Shown in pieces: positions 9,144 through 17,832 of a stretch of 64,000 nucleotides of DNA. The notes beneath the pieces are model-generated. The model saw only the letters and a list, made by a program, of their open reading frames with translations. It was not told the DNA's origin and did not search any database. Numbering within the stretch: the stretch's first letter is position 1; every line of letters starts with the position of its first letter. The stretch is from CAVPWP01 sp963709395 (GTDB lineage: Bacteria > Pseudomonadota > Alphaproteobacteria > Rhodobacterales > Rhodobacteraceae): NCBI GenBank assembly GCA_963709395.1, contig CAVPWP010000013.1:186001-250000 (forward strand), read 5' to 3'. The translations under genes were made by a program, and so were the position numbers.

Positions 9144-9617
9144 TCAGCGGTCGTCCCGGGCCGCGTCCCGGTCGACAAAGACCTGACGCTGGGCGTCGGT
9201 CAGCGGCACCTTCCTCTCGCCCGTGCGGTCGGTCATCACCACCACGGCACTTCCGGTGGTGCACAGCCGACCGCGGCACCAGACCGCGTACTCCTTGCGG
9301 AAACTGTTGGTGCGAAAGCTCTCGCAGCGGGCCGTGACGATGTAGTCGTCGTTGAGGAACATCGGCGCGTGATACTCGCAGGACAGCGCGCGCAAGACAA
9401 AGGTCGGGTCCTCGGGCCGGTAGTGCGACAGATCGTAGGCCGCCATGTAAAGCACGCGCAGCGTCTCGAACCAGCGCAGGTAGGCGGTGTTGTTGACGTG
9501 GTTGAGCGCATCAAGCTCGTAGAACCGCACCCGATCGGCCTGCCCGAAGGCCCAGGGGGCGGGGACGCCGGCGGCGCGAAGCGTGTCGGACGACAGGGGG
9601 GTGAGGTATTCGGTCAT
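9144..9617 (-). CDS. acyl-CoA thioesterase, hot-dog fold (4-hydroxybenzoyl-CoA thioesterase family)
   Basis: The segment ALNHVNNTAYLRWFETLRVLYM (DxxNHVNN-type) is the signature of the 4HBT hot-dog thioesterases, which hydrolyse acyl-CoA in the cytoplasm; the acyl group is unknown. An in-frame ATG at 9632 would place the start codon on the last A of the tRNA-Gly CCA end, so the downstream ATG at 9617 (MTEYLTPL, 157 residues) is preferred. It lies directly behind tRNA-Gly(CCC) on the same strand and may share its transcript. It converges with pgi. Confidence 0.82.
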   Translation of the reverse strand: MTEYLTPLSSDTLRAAGVPAPWAFGQADRVRFYELDALNHVNNTAYLRWFETLRVLYMAAYDLSHYRPEDPTFVLRALSCEYHAPMFLNDDYIVTARCESFRTNSFRKEYAVWCRGRLCTTGSAVVVMTDRTGERKVPLTDAQRQVFVDRDAARDDR

Positions 9618-9631
9618 CTCGGGAAACTGCA

Positions 9632-9705
9632 TGGAGCGGGTGAAGGGAATCGAACCCTCGTCGTAAGCTTGGGAAGCTTCTGCTCTGCCATTGAGCTACA
9701 CCCGC
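9632..9705 (-). tRNA. tRNA-Gly(CCC)
   Basis: On the minus strand this folds into a full cloverleaf: acceptor GCGGGTG pairing with CACCCGC, D-stem GCTC/GAGC, anticodon loop TTCCCAA with anticodon CCC, and T-arm GAGGGTTCGATTCCCTT. CCA is encoded (plus-strand TGG at 9632-9634). It reads GGG glycine codons and closely resembles the bacterial glyU type. Confidence 0.95.
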
Positions 9706-9823
9706 CAGCAATTCCCGTGAGATACGCCGCGTCCCGTGCCGCGTCAAGCGGCAGGGGGCAAGGCTACTGCGGGCAAGCGATATGACTGAAGGACGCTGTC
9801 CGTCGTGAGGACGGCCGGCTCTC

Positions 9824-11866
9824 TCAGCCACGTCGCCGCCGCCGATTGCGCCCGTCCGACCCGCCGCCCCCGGTGTTGAACCCCACATCGGGCAGGACCG
9901 TCACCGCGCGCAGGTTCGGGAAGGGCGCCGTGGCGTGCGGGATCGCGTTGGCGGCAACGAAGTGCTCCTGAAAGCGCGGCTCGATCGCGGTCTCGACCTT
10001 CACGATCTTCGCAACGTCGGCCTCGATCCGGGCGCGGGCCGTCACGTCGCAGAGTGCGATCCGCGCCCCGGTGCCAGCGGCGTTCCCGGCCGAGGTGACC
10101 TTGTCGAGCGGCGCGTCGGGAATCATGCCCAGCACCATCGCGTGCTTTGGGCTGATATGCGCGCCGAAGGCCCCGGCCAGCACCACGCGGTCGACGCTGT
10201 CCACGCCGATCTCGTCCATCAGCAGGCGCGCGCCCGCGTATAGCGCCGACTTGGCAAGCTGGATCGCCCGGATGTCGCCCTGGGTGACCAGGATCAGAGG
10301 CCCGCCCTCGGCCCTGCCGTCGTGCAGGACATAGGACCAGGTCCGGCCGTCCGGGGTGATGCGGTCGCTGCCGGTCTGGTCGGGCGATCCGATCAGGCCC
10401 GAGGGATCGAGAAGTCCCGCCATCCGCATCTCGGCCACGGCCTCGATGATGCCCGACCCGCAGATGCCGGTGATGCCGGTGGTGGCCGTTGCGGCGTCGA
10501 AGTCCGGATCGTCCGACCACAGGTCGCAGCCGATGACCTTGAAGCGGGGGATCTTGGTGGCGGGATCGATCTCGACCCGTTCGATGGCGCCGGGGGCGGC
10601 GCGCTGACCGCTCGAGATCTGGGCGCCCTCGAAGGCGGGGCCGGTCGGCGACGAACAGGCCAGCACCCGCTCGCGGCTGCCCAGCAGGATCTCGGCGTTG
10701 GTGCCCACGTCGACGACGAGGACGAGGTCCTCCGAGGTCTGGGGCGATTCCGACAGCGCCACGGCGGCGGCATCTGCCCCCACATGTCCGGCGATGCAGG
10801 GCAGGACATAGGCGCGTGCGGCGGGGTTCACGCCGCTGATGCCCAGTTCGGCCATGGCAAGGTCGATCGCGTCCGAGGTGGCAAGCGCGAAGGGCGCCTG
10901 TCCAAGCTCGACCGGGTCGATGCCCAGAAGGAGATGGTGCATCACCGGATTGCAGACAAAGACCGACTCGACGATCTGGCGCGCCTCGATCCCGGCATCG
11001 GCGGCAAGTCCGGCGGCCAGCGTGCCGATGGCCTCGCGCACGACCGCCGTCATCTCGACGTCGCCGCCGGGGTTCATCATGGCGTAGCTCACCCGGCTCA
11101 TCAGGTCTTCGCCAAAGCGGATCTGCGGGTTCATCACCCCGGCCGAGGCCGCGACCTGCCCGTTGCGCAGGTCTGTCAGATGGGCGGCGATGGTGGTCGA
11201 GCCAAGGTCGATGGCAAGGCCGTAAAGCCGCCCCTCCCAGAACCCGGGCCAGAGGTCGAGGATGCGGTGCGCCTCGTCGTGGTTGCCCTTGTGAAGCGCC
11301 ACGGTGACGGACCACTTGCCCTGGCGCAACGCAGGCTGGAGGCGCGACAGGACCGTCAGCGGGGCGGTGACGCCGCCGATCCCCCAGTCGCGGGCCAGCG
11401 CGGCCTTCAGGCGCTCGAAATCGCCGGTGGGTTCGTGCATGTCGGGTTCGGCCACCTCGACATAGTAGAGGCGGGTGGCGGGATTCATCTCGATCACCCG
11501 GTCCGAGGCCGACTTGCGGATGACCTGTTTGTGGACCTGGCTTTCGGGCGGCACGTCGATGACGATGTCGCCCAGGATCTGCGCCTGGCAGCCAAGGCGG
11601 CGGCCGGAGGCAAGCCCGCGTTTCTCGTCATAGCGCGCCTCGACCGCGTTCCAGTCCGACAGCGCGCCCTCGCGCACGGTGACGCCATGCTTCGGGAAAT
11701 CGCCATAGGCCGGGCTGACCTGGCATTTCGAACAGATGCCGCGCCCGCCGCAGACCGAATCAAGGTCGACGCCCAGCTGGCGTGCAGCGGTCAGGACCGG
11801 TGTGCCGACCGGCACCCGGCCGCGCTTGCCCGAGGGCGTGAAGATCACAAGCGCGTTGTCGCTCAT
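9824..11866 (-). CDS. ASKHA-domain corrinoid protein reactivator (RACo/RamA-like, 2Fe-2S plus DUF4445)
   Basis: ATG 11866 is preceded by AAAGGAGCGG and chosen over a far-upstream start. The 680-residue protein has an N-terminal 2Fe-2S ferredoxin domain with Cys39, Cys45, Cys48 and Cys93 (CGGRGICSKC and RRLGCQA). A long C-terminal ASKHA ATPase-like domain follows, with LAIDLGSTTIAAHL and VLVVDVGTNAEILLG. This is the RACo/RamA architecture, which uses ATP and an electron to return oxidised Co(II) corrinoid proteins to Co(I). It sits head-to-tail with the methyltetrahydrofolate-corrinoid methyltransferase, apart from a small gene on the other strand. The C terminus ends in a basic RNRRRRRG tail. 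The partner corrinoid protein is not in the window. Confidence 0.85.
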   Translation of the reverse strand: MSDNALVIFTPSGKRGRVPVGTPVLTAARQLGVDLDSVCGGRGICSKCQVSPAYGDFPKHGVTVREGALSDWNAVEARYDEKRGLASGRRLGCQAQILGDIVIDVPPESQVHKQVIRKSASDRVIEMNPATRLYYVEVAEPDMHEPTGDFERLKAALARDWGIGGVTAPLTVLSRLQPALRQGKWSVTVALHKGNHDEAHRILDLWPGFWEGRLYGLAIDLGSTTIAAHLTDLRNGQVAASAGVMNPQIRFGEDLMSRVSYAMMNPGGDVEMTAVVREAIGTLAAGLAADAGIEARQIVESVFVCNPVMHHLLLGIDPVELGQAPFALATSDAIDLAMAELGISGVNPAARAYVLPCIAGHVGADAAAVALSESPQTSEDLVLVVDVGTNAEILLGSRERVLACSSPTGPAFEGAQISSGQRAAPGAIERVEIDPATKIPRFKVIGCDLWSDDPDFDAATATTGITGICGSGIIEAVAEMRMAGLLDPSGLIGSPDQTGSDRITPDGRTWSYVLHDGRAEGGPLILVTQGDIRAIQLAKSALYAGARLLMDEIGVDSVDRVVLAGAFGAHISPKHAMVLGMIPDAPLDKVTSAGNAAGTGARIALCDVTARARIEADVAKIVKVETAIEPRFQEHFVAANAIPHATAPFPNLRAVTVLPDVGFNTGGGGSDGRNRRRRRG

Positions 11867-12028
11867 CGAACCGCTCCTTTTCCGGGCGCGGCGCCGATTG
11901 TGCGCCGCGAGGTGGTGCATGAACGCCACGCCACGCGCCGGTGGCCGCCGTCGGCGAGACCCCGCCTAACGCCCATTTGAGGGGACATGGTATCGAGTGA
12001 TCCGTTCAACTTTTCATCTTTCGCTGCC

Positions 12029-12298
12029 ATGCCATTTGATCCATTCGATCCCGCCATCGCCCTTGCCTACGCCGGGCTGCAGGTAGCCGCCCTTGTCTTC
12101 TTTCGCGGGGCCTGGGCGCGCGCCGCCGCTGTGCCGGCCGTCTTCATGGCGCTTGCGCTTGCCCTCTTCATCCTGAGCATGCCCGCCGATCTGCCGCTGG
12201 CCGTCCTGCCCCTTGCGCTAGGCCTGCCGGTCGCGGGGCTTTACCTCGCCGCGCTTTGGCTGGCCCGGGCCGCAGCCGCGTTGCGCCGGATCGTCTGA
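12029..12298 (+). CDS. small integral membrane protein, unknown function
   Basis: An 89-residue, almost wholly hydrophobic protein with about three predicted membrane segments (ALAYAGLQVAALVFF, AVFMALALALFILSM, AVLPLALGLPVAGLYLAALWL). ATG 12029 (MPFDPFDPAIAL) is preferred; an in-frame ATG at 11987 would add a 14-residue polar leader. It lies alone on the plus strand between two minus-strand C1-metabolism genes. No family is recognised. It could be a small permease-like subunit or merely a divergent gene that splits the C1 operon. Confidence 0.55.
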   Translation: MPFDPFDPAIALAYAGLQVAALVFFRGAWARAAAVPAVFMALALALFILSMPADLPLAVLPLALGLPVAGLYLAALWLARAAAALRRIV

Positions 12299-12304
12299 CG
12301 CGCC

Positions 12305-13291
12305 TCAGCCACGCCGCCTGCGCCCTTCGCGCCCGCCGCCACGGCCGCTGCTGCGCCCGCCCGCGGCGCTGGCTTCGGCGAAGGGCACGCCGGCCTGCAC
12401 CTGTTCGAGCACCCGCGCAAAGCGGATCCAGTCGCCGCCGTTGGGATCGTGGTCCATCAGGAAGTTGGCGGCGCGGATCGCCTCCATCTCGACCGGGCGG
12501 ACGGGGTTCATGATCGCGCTGGTCATGCCCGCGCCGATGGCCATGGGCAGGAAGGCCGCGTTGACGCCGTGGCGGTTCGGCAACCCGAACGAGATGTTCG
12601 AGGCGCCGCAGGTGGTGTTGACGCCCAGTTCCTCGCGCAGGCGGCGGACAAGGGCGAAGACCTGCCGCCCCGCCGTCGCCATCGCACCGACCGGCATCAC
12701 CAGCGGATCGACGACGATGTCATGCGCCGGGATGCCATGGTCAGCGGCGCGTTCCACGATCCGCTTGGCCACCGCGAAGCGTACGTCGGGGTCTTCCGAG
12801 ATGCCGGTCTCGTCGTTCGAGATCGCGACGACCGGCAGCCTGTACTTGGCGACCAGCGGCAGGATCGCCTCCATCTTCTCGTCCTCGCCGGTGGTCGAGT
12901 TGATCAGCGGCCGGCCCTCGACGACCTCGAGCGCGGCCTCGATCGCACCCGTGACCGAGGAGTCGATGCAGAGCGGCACATCGGTGATCGCCTGCACGCG
13001 GGTCACAAGCTCGCGCATCAGCGGGGGTTCGACGAAGTTGTTGTCGGCATAGCGCGGGTCTTCGGCCATCTTGTTCTTGAAGACCGCGCCCGAGTTCACG
13101 TCGAGCACCATCGCGCCGCAGGCCACCTGTTCCAGCGCGTCGCGTTCCACCGTCGAGAAATCGCCCGCTTCGAGTTCCGCGTTCAGTTTCGAGCGTCCCG
13201 AAGGATTGATGCGTTCGCCGATGACGCAGAACGGTTCGTCGAAGCCGATCACGACGGTCTTCGTTTTCGACTCGATGACAGTGCGGGTCAT
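12305..13291 (-). CDS. methyltetrahydrofolate:corrinoid methyltransferase (pterin-binding family)
   Basis: A 328-residue protein; ATG 13291 has AAAGGAG eight nt upstream. FCVIGERINPSGR (about residues 22-34), VLDVNSGAVF, DVPLCIDSS, RPLINSTTGEDEKM and TTCGASNISFGLPNR form the pterin-binding TIM barrel of the AcsE/MetH-like family. It moves methyl groups between a corrinoid protein and tetrahydrofolate. With the RACo-like protein and the MetF-like reductase it forms a route for methyl groups into the folate pool, probably from methylated amines or betaines, although the substrate-specific methyltransferase is not here. The C terminus ends in an unusual Arg/Gly-rich tail. Its start overlaps the HAD gene stop by 4 nt. 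Confidence 0.88.
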   Translation of the reverse strand: MTRTVIESKTKTVVIGFDEPFCVIGERINPSGRSKLNAELEAGDFSTVERDALEQVACGAMVLDVNSGAVFKNKMAEDPRYADNNFVEPPLMRELVTRVQAITDVPLCIDSSVTGAIEAALEVVEGRPLINSTTGEDEKMEAILPLVAKYRLPVVAISNDETGISEDPDVRFAVAKRIVERAADHGIPAHDIVVDPLVMPVGAMATAGRQVFALVRRLREELGVNTTCGASNISFGLPNRHGVNAAFLPMAIGAGMTSAIMNPVRPVEMEAIRAANFLMDHDPNGGDWIRFARVLEQVQAGVPFAEASAAGGRSSGRGGGREGRRRRG

Positions 13292-13947
13292 GCAGGCACT
13301 CCTTTGAGGCGGTCCAGAATCGGCTCGAGCGCCGTGTCCGTGAAATCGGTGATGGTCGCAACCGCGCCCAGGGCAAGAAGTTCGGACGCGGGCAGGGTCG
13401 AGGTCACGCCCACCACGGGTATGCCTGCGGCCACGGCGGCGGCAAGGCCCGAGGGGCTGTCCTCGAAGGCAAGGGCATCGGTCGCGGCGACGCCCAACCG
13501 GTCGAGCGCGGCGAGATAGGGGTCGGGGTGGGGTTTGCCGCGCGGGCATTCCTCTCCGCTGATCACGACCTCGAAATGATGACGCAGGCCGATGGCCCGA
13601 AGCATGACGTCGGCATTGTCGGGGGGCGCGTTTGTGACCACCGCGCGCGCCCAGCCTTCGGCCGACGCGCGGTCAAGCATCGCGCCCACGCCCGGCATCG
13701 CCGGATAGGGCCGGGGCAGGCGGCGGCGAAACTCGGCTTCCTTGTCCTCCGACAGGCCCGCGGGGTCCGGGTGGTCGGGGATCGTCTCGGCGAAATAGTC
13801 CGCATTCAGCCGCCCGTGGATGCGCGCGCGGTAGTGCGCCTCGTCCACGGTGATGCCGAAGGGCGCCATGAGATCGGCGAAGACCGCACAATGGATGCGG
13901 TCGGTATCAAGCATCGTTCCGTCGAGGTCGAGCAGAAGGGCGGGCAA
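13288..13947 (-). CDS. HAD-superfamily phosphatase (beta-phosphoglucomutase-like)
   Basis: A 219-residue protein starting PALLLDLDGTMLDTD, HAD motif I with the nucleophile and acid Asp pair. RAVVTNAPP (motif II), GKPHPDPYL (motif III Lys) and FEDSPSGLAAAVAAGIPVVGV (motif IV) follow. It belongs to the beta-PGM/phosphatase branch with an alpha-helical cap. The start is TTG at 13947, supported by AAAGGA eight nt upstream. It overlaps the methyltransferase start by 4 nt, so it is part of the C1 operon. It may clean up a phosphorylated side product there, which is inference. Confidence 0.83.
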   Translation of the reverse strand: MPALLLDLDGTMLDTDRIHCAVFADLMAPFGITVDEAHYRARIHGRLNADYFAETIPDHPDPAGLSEDKEAEFRRRLPRPYPAMPGVGAMLDRASAEGWARAVVTNAPPDNADVMLRAIGLRHHFEVVISGEECPRGKPHPDPYLAALDRLGVAATDALAFEDSPSGLAAAVAAGIPVVGVTSTLPASELLALGAVATITDFTDTALEPILDRLKGVPA

Positions 13948-14001
13948 GGCGGGTCCTTTTCAAGGGCCTGTTCGAAGGTGGGTTCAGGGGCTGGTTCGGT
14001 C

Positions 14002-14929
14002 TCAGGCGATCTCGCGGCGGGCAGTCGCGCCGCCCTGTTCTTTCGCCCATCCTGCGGTCGCCCCGATCCCGCCCAGCGGGAAGAGGTGAAGCTGCGCGAT
14101 GGGGAACTCGGGATCGGCGGCCTTCATCGCCTGCAACTCGGCCACAAGCTCGGTCGGCTCGTAGGGCATGACAAGCTTTGTGACGTCCATCGCGCGTTTC
14201 TGCAGGACCCGCAGGGAGGGGCCGACGCCGCAGGCGATGGCGAATTTCAGAAGCGTCTGCAGCTTCGCAGGGCCGGCGATGCCCAGGTGTACGGGAAGGT
14301 CGACGCCCTCGGCGCGCAGACGCCGGGTCCAGGCGACTACAGGGGCGGCCTCGAAGGCGAATTGCGTCACGATGGCCATCTCGGCATCAGTCCGGTCGCG
14401 GAATGCCTGCTTCCAGCGCAGCGCGTCCATCACGGCGCGGTCGCCTCCGTCGGGGTCGATATCGCGGTTGCCCTCGGGGTGGCCCGCGACATGAAGGCGG
14501 GTGAAGCCCGCGCGGTCGAAAAGGCCGGTTTCCAGAAGCTGCATGGACGAATGGAACGCCCCTGCCGGCGCGGAAACACCGCCGGCCAGCACAAGCGCCT
14601 GCGTGACGCCCGCCTCGCCCTGATAGCGGGCGATCCAGTCGGCAAGCATCGCCTCGTCTGCGATGATGCGGGCCGGGAAATGCGGCATCACGGCATAGCC
14701 ATCGGTGGCAAGCCGCGCGGCGGTCGCCACCATCTCGTCGATCGGGGTGCCGTCGATATGGGCGATGTAGACGCGGGTGCCCTGCGGCAGGATCGCGCGG
14801 AAATCCTCGACCTTCGCGGCGGTGCGCGGCATCACCTCGATCGAGTATCCGTCAAGCATGTCCGACAAGCGCGCCGGTCTTTGGCCCGGCGGGGGCAGCG
14901 TCCTTGCGGCGAAAGTTCAACAGCGCCAT
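14002..14929 (-). CDS. methylenetetrahydrofolate reductase-like protein, frameshifted near the N terminus
   Basis: The main 288-residue frame (LDGYSIEVMPRTAAKVEDF, VYIAHIDGTPIDEMVATAARL, MPHFPARII, LVLAGG) matches the MetF-type flavoprotein family that reduces methylene-THF to methyl-THF or works in reverse. Its natural N terminus is in another frame: ATG 14929 with GGGAGG five nt upstream encodes MALLNFRRKDAAPAGPKTGA. The join falls at an AA/TT pair (14867-14868). The locus is 928 nt, one base too long; the restored protein has 308 residues. Next to the corrinoid methyltransferase, it probably oxidises methyl-THF produced there. Canonical metF for methionine could be elsewhere. Confidence 0.82.
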
Positions 14930-14955
14930 GAGCGCCTCCCTGGCTGTGCGGGCCG

Positions 14956-15252
14956 TCAGGCCCATCCGTCCTGCGCGATCAGCGCCTTCAGACGCGCGTC
15001 GTCGTACTCGGCATCGAGCCGCGCCGCCGCCGTCTGTGCCACCTCTTCGGGATCGCCCGCCACCTCGACCGGTGCCGCCTTGCGCCATTCGGCGAGGTAG
15101 GCGTCGCTGTCGCGTGCGCCGGCCTTCATCGCCGCCCGGTCGATCGCCTGCTCGAACCGCTCGGGCAGGGGAATCTTGATGCCCCGCCGGCCCTTGCCGA
15201 CGATGACCTGTGCGGGAATGTCCCGCCAGTAGACGATGGTCAGATCGGGCAT
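14956..15252 (-). CDS. PF13769 'virulence factor' domain protein
   Basis: A 98-residue protein, MPDLTIVYWRDIPAQVIVGKGRRG onward, matching the small PF13769 family. The family name is historical and implies no pathogenic role. In Rhodobacterales it recurs beside MetF-like and corrinoid methyltransferase genes, as here. ATG 15252 has AAAGGA upstream and is the first gene of the C1 operon. It lies only 26 nt from the true MetF-like start. A function in methyl transfer is plausible from context only. The 280 nt upstream, to 15534, hold no gene and should contain the operon promoter. Confidence 0.78.
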   Translation of the reverse strand: MPDLTIVYWRDIPAQVIVGKGRRGIKIPLPERFEQAIDRAAMKAGARDSDAYLAEWRKAAPVEVAGDPEEVAQTAAARLDAEYDDARLKALIAQDGWA

Positions 15253-15534
15253 GGCCGCGTCCTTTTCCCTGATCTTCTCTACGCCGCCGCGCACAAACCG
15301 CCCGGTGCGAATTCGACATCCCGCATGGCGCGAGCGACCTCGGCATTCCCGGCACGCTTGTTTTAGTGGCCTCCCGAAGGCCCCGCCAGCGCCAGGGCCA
15401 CGAAAAATCCTCATGATGGTTATGAAGGGAGCGGTGCGGACGCGGGAGGGACGGTTATCAGGAGCGAATGACACAAGGCTTGATCCGGAGGGTCAGGCTA
15501 CATACTCTGAACATAACTTGAGTTGGAGGGCGTC

Positions 15535-16650
15535 ATGCCGCCCGAGCGTCCCGATGGTGCGGGCGCGTTCCCGAAACCGGTCGAGCCGACCGCGCCAGTG
15601 CTACCGGATCCCGCCGAACTTTATGCGGCGCTCGATCTGGGTACGAACAGTTGCAGGATGTTGATTGCCCAGCCCAAGGGCAATCAATTCCATGTCGTTG
15701 ACAGCTTCTCGAAATCGGTGCGGCTTGGCGCCGGGCTCGAATCGTCGGGCCATCTGTCGCGCGGCGGGATGCTGCGCACCGTGCAGGCGCTCAAGATCTG
15801 TCAGCGCAAGCTGGAAAAGCACGATGTCTCGCGGATGCGGCTGGTCGCGACCGAGGCCTGCCGGCGTGCGGTCAACGCGGGCGCCTTCATCGACGAAGTG
15901 CGCCGTGAGACCGGGCTCGCGCTCGAGATCATCGAACCCGAGGAGGAGGCGCGGCTTGCCGTGATCTCCTGCGCGCCTCTGGTCTCGACCAGGACCGAGC
16001 AGCTTCTCGTCGTGGATATCGGCGGCGGCTCGACCGAGCTTGTCTGGATCGACCTCAGCCGCGTGCCGCGCCATGACCGTCCGCGCGCGATCATGCGGCT
16101 GCACGCCGGGTTCAAGCCGGTGGACGGCTCGCCCTTTCCGGCGGCGCGGGTGGTCGACTGGATCTCGGTGCCGCTCGGCGTGGCGACGCTGCGCGAGCAG
16201 TTCGACGACGTGCGCGACGACGCTGCGCGCTTTGCCCTGATGAGCTGGTTCTTCGAGGAAAACCTTTCGGAATTCTCGCCTTACGCGGCCGAGCAGACGC
16301 GCGAGGGGTTCCAGATCATCGGCACCTCTGGAACGGTCACGACCGTTGCGGCCAGCCACCTCGGCCTGCGCCGCTATGACCGCAACAAGGTCGACGGGCT
16401 GCGCATGACCTCGGACCAGATCGACCGGGTGATCCGGGAATACCTGACCCTCGGTCCCGAAGGCCGGCGGACGGACCCCCGCATCGGGCGCGACCGTCAC
16501 ACGCTGATCATGTCGGGGGCCGCGATTCTGCAGGCGCTCTTGCGGATCTGGCCGACCGACCGGCTGTCGGTGGCCGACCGCGGCCTGCGCGAGGGCCTGC
16601 TTTATGCGCAGATGTCAGCGGACGGGGTGCTCGACGACGGACCCTATTGA
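15535..16650 (+). CDS. Ppx/GppA exopolyphosphatase family protein
   Basis: ATG 15535 sits 4 nt behind a strong GGAGGG (15525-15530), which decides it over an in-frame TTG at 15523. The 371-residue protein has the two ASKHA phosphate-binding motifs AALDLGTNSCRMLIA and LLVVDIGGGSTELVWID, plus GFQIIGTSGTVTTVAA. The family hydrolyses polyphosphate or pppGpp. The protein is shorter than E. coli Ppx (about 510) because it lacks the C-terminal HD-like domain, as in many alphaproteobacteria. It is followed by rlmE after 46 nt. Confidence 0.87.
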   Translation: MPPERPDGAGAFPKPVEPTAPVLPDPAELYAALDLGTNSCRMLIAQPKGNQFHVVDSFSKSVRLGAGLESSGHLSRGGMLRTVQALKICQRKLEKHDVSRMRLVATEACRRAVNAGAFIDEVRRETGLALEIIEPEEEARLAVISCAPLVSTRTEQLLVVDIGGGSTELVWIDLSRVPRHDRPRAIMRLHAGFKPVDGSPFPAARVVDWISVPLGVATLREQFDDVRDDAARFALMSWFFEENLSEFSPYAAEQTREGFQIIGTSGTVTTVAASHLGLRRYDRNKVDGLRMTSDQIDRVIREYLTLGPEGRRTDPRIGRDRHTLIMSGAAILQALLRIWPTDRLSVADRGLREGLLYAQMSADGVLDDGPY

Positions 16651-16696
16651 CGGCAGGTCCTATTGACGGCGGCTGCTACTCGGGGCAGGGCAGGGC

Positions 16697-17413
16697 ATGG
16701 CGAAGAAACCCGACGAAAAAGGCTCCAGCGGGCGCGGGCAGCGCGACCTCAGGGTCAAGGTCAAGACCGCGCGGGGGCGCAAGCTCTCGTCGACGCGCTG
16801 GCTCGAACGACAGCTCAACGACCCCTATGTGCGCCGCGCGCGGGCCGAGGGGTATCGCGGGCGCGCGGCGTTCAAGATCCTCGAACTCGACGACCGGTAC
16901 GGCTTTCTCAAACCCGGCGCGCGGGTCGTCGACCTTGGCTGCGCACCGGGCGGCTGGTGCCAGGTGGCGGTCCAGCGCGTGAACGCCCTGGGCGAGAAGT
17001 CGGGCAAGCCCGTTGGCACCGTTCTGGGTGTCGACCTCCAGGCGGTCGAGCCGATCGCGGGGGCCGAGATCCACCAGCTCGATTTCATGGCCGACGGCGC
17101 CGACGAGGCGGTGAAAGGCTGGCTCGGCGGACGGGCCGACGTGGTGATGTCGGACATGGCGGCGGCCTCCTCGGGGCACAAGGCCACGGACCACCTTCGC
17201 ATCGTGGCGCTTTGCGAGGCGGCGGCGCACCTTGCCTTCGACGTGCTCGAGCCCGGGGGCACCTTCGTGGCCAAAGTGTTGCAGGGCGGGGCCGAGGACA
17301 GCCTTCAGACCGAGCTCAAGCGCCGGTTCGAAAAGGTGTCGAACGTCAAGCCGCCGGCCTCGCGCGCGGACAGTTCCGAGAAATTCGTCGTGGCGACCGG
17401 GTTTCGCGGTTAA
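16697..17413 (+). CDS. rlmE: 23S rRNA 2'-O-ribose U2552 methyltransferase RlmE (FtsJ)
   Basis: A 238-residue FtsJ-type methyltransferase. The SAM-binding motif RVVDLGCAPGGWCQV lies at residues 76-90, the MSDMAAASSGHKATDH stretch carries the catalytic Asp, and FVAKVLQGG carries the catalytic Lys. It methylates U2552 in the A-loop of 23S rRNA during late 50S assembly. The basic N terminus (KKPDEKGSSGRGQRDLRVKVK) is about 25 residues longer than the E. coli protein. Its TAA overlaps the convergent RHH gene by 4 nt. Confidence 0.92.
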   Translation: MAKKPDEKGSSGRGQRDLRVKVKTARGRKLSSTRWLERQLNDPYVRRARAEGYRGRAAFKILELDDRYGFLKPGARVVDLGCAPGGWCQVAVQRVNALGEKSGKPVGTVLGVDLQAVEPIAGAEIHQLDFMADGADEAVKGWLGGRADVVMSDMAAASSGHKATDHLRIVALCEAAAHLAFDVLEPGGTFVAKVLQGGAEDSLQTELKRRFEKVSNVKPPASRADSSEKFVVATGFRG

Positions 17414-17638
17414 CCGCCCAGACGTTTCAGCACATAGACCCGGATGGCCGAGGCCAGGCCGCGCCCGGTGCCCTCGCTCTTCATCAATTTCGGCCGCCAG
17501 GTCATTGATCGCGCGTCCATCTTCGGCGGCGATGCGGCGGAAGGCGGCCCAGAATTCCGCCTCGAGCGAGACCGACGTGCGGTGACCCCTGAGCGTCAGC
17601 GAATGCTTTTCAGGGCGTCCGCCATCGCGCCCGCTCAC
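17410..17638 (-). CDS. ribbon-helix-helix domain protein, frameshifted
   Basis: The N-terminal part (KHSLTLRGHRTSVSLEAEFWAAFRRIAAEDGRAINDLAAEID) is a ribbon-helix-helix DNA-binding fold of the type conserved in Rhodobacterales. The frame shifts at a TT/AA pair (17480-17481). The proper C terminus GTGRGLASAIRVYVLKRLGG follows in another frame to TAA at 17410-17412. The locus is 229 nt, one base too long; restored it encodes 75 residues. The GTG start overlaps the DUF4169 stop. It may be a small regulator; no target is evident. Confidence 0.75.
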
Positions 17639-17832
17639 GCGCCGTCGTCCTCGTCGATCCCCCGGCGGTGGCCGTCAAGGCGCGCGGCGTCCTGTTTGGC
17701 GCGGGCCTCGTCGAGGTTGCGGTCGGCCTTGGTGCGGCCGTGCTTGGCGGCATTCGCCTCGGCGGCCGCGCGGGCCCGGACACGGGCCCGGTCCTTGCGC
17801 GCCTGGTTCAGGTTGACGACCTTTCCGGTCAT
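17635..17832 (-). CDS. DUF4169 family protein
   Basis: A 65-residue, highly charged protein (MTGKVVNLNQARKDRAR, then alternating Ala/Arg/Lys helices) matching DUF4169. It is probably one long basic helix and its function is unknown. It overlaps fumC upstream by 4 nt and the RHH gene downstream by 4 nt, so fumC-DUF4169-RHH form one operon. Basic composition and small size would suit a nucleic-acid or ribosome-associated role, but that is only a guess. Confidence 0.8.
   Translation of the reverse strand: MTGKVVNLNQARKDRARVRARAAAEANAAKHGRTKADRNLDEARAKQDAARLDGHRRGIDEDDGA

Noticed and set aside
10322..11980. A 552-codon plus-strand open frame
   Set aside because: It is antisense to the RACo-like gene, which has ferredoxin and ASKHA motifs and a good ribosome binding site.
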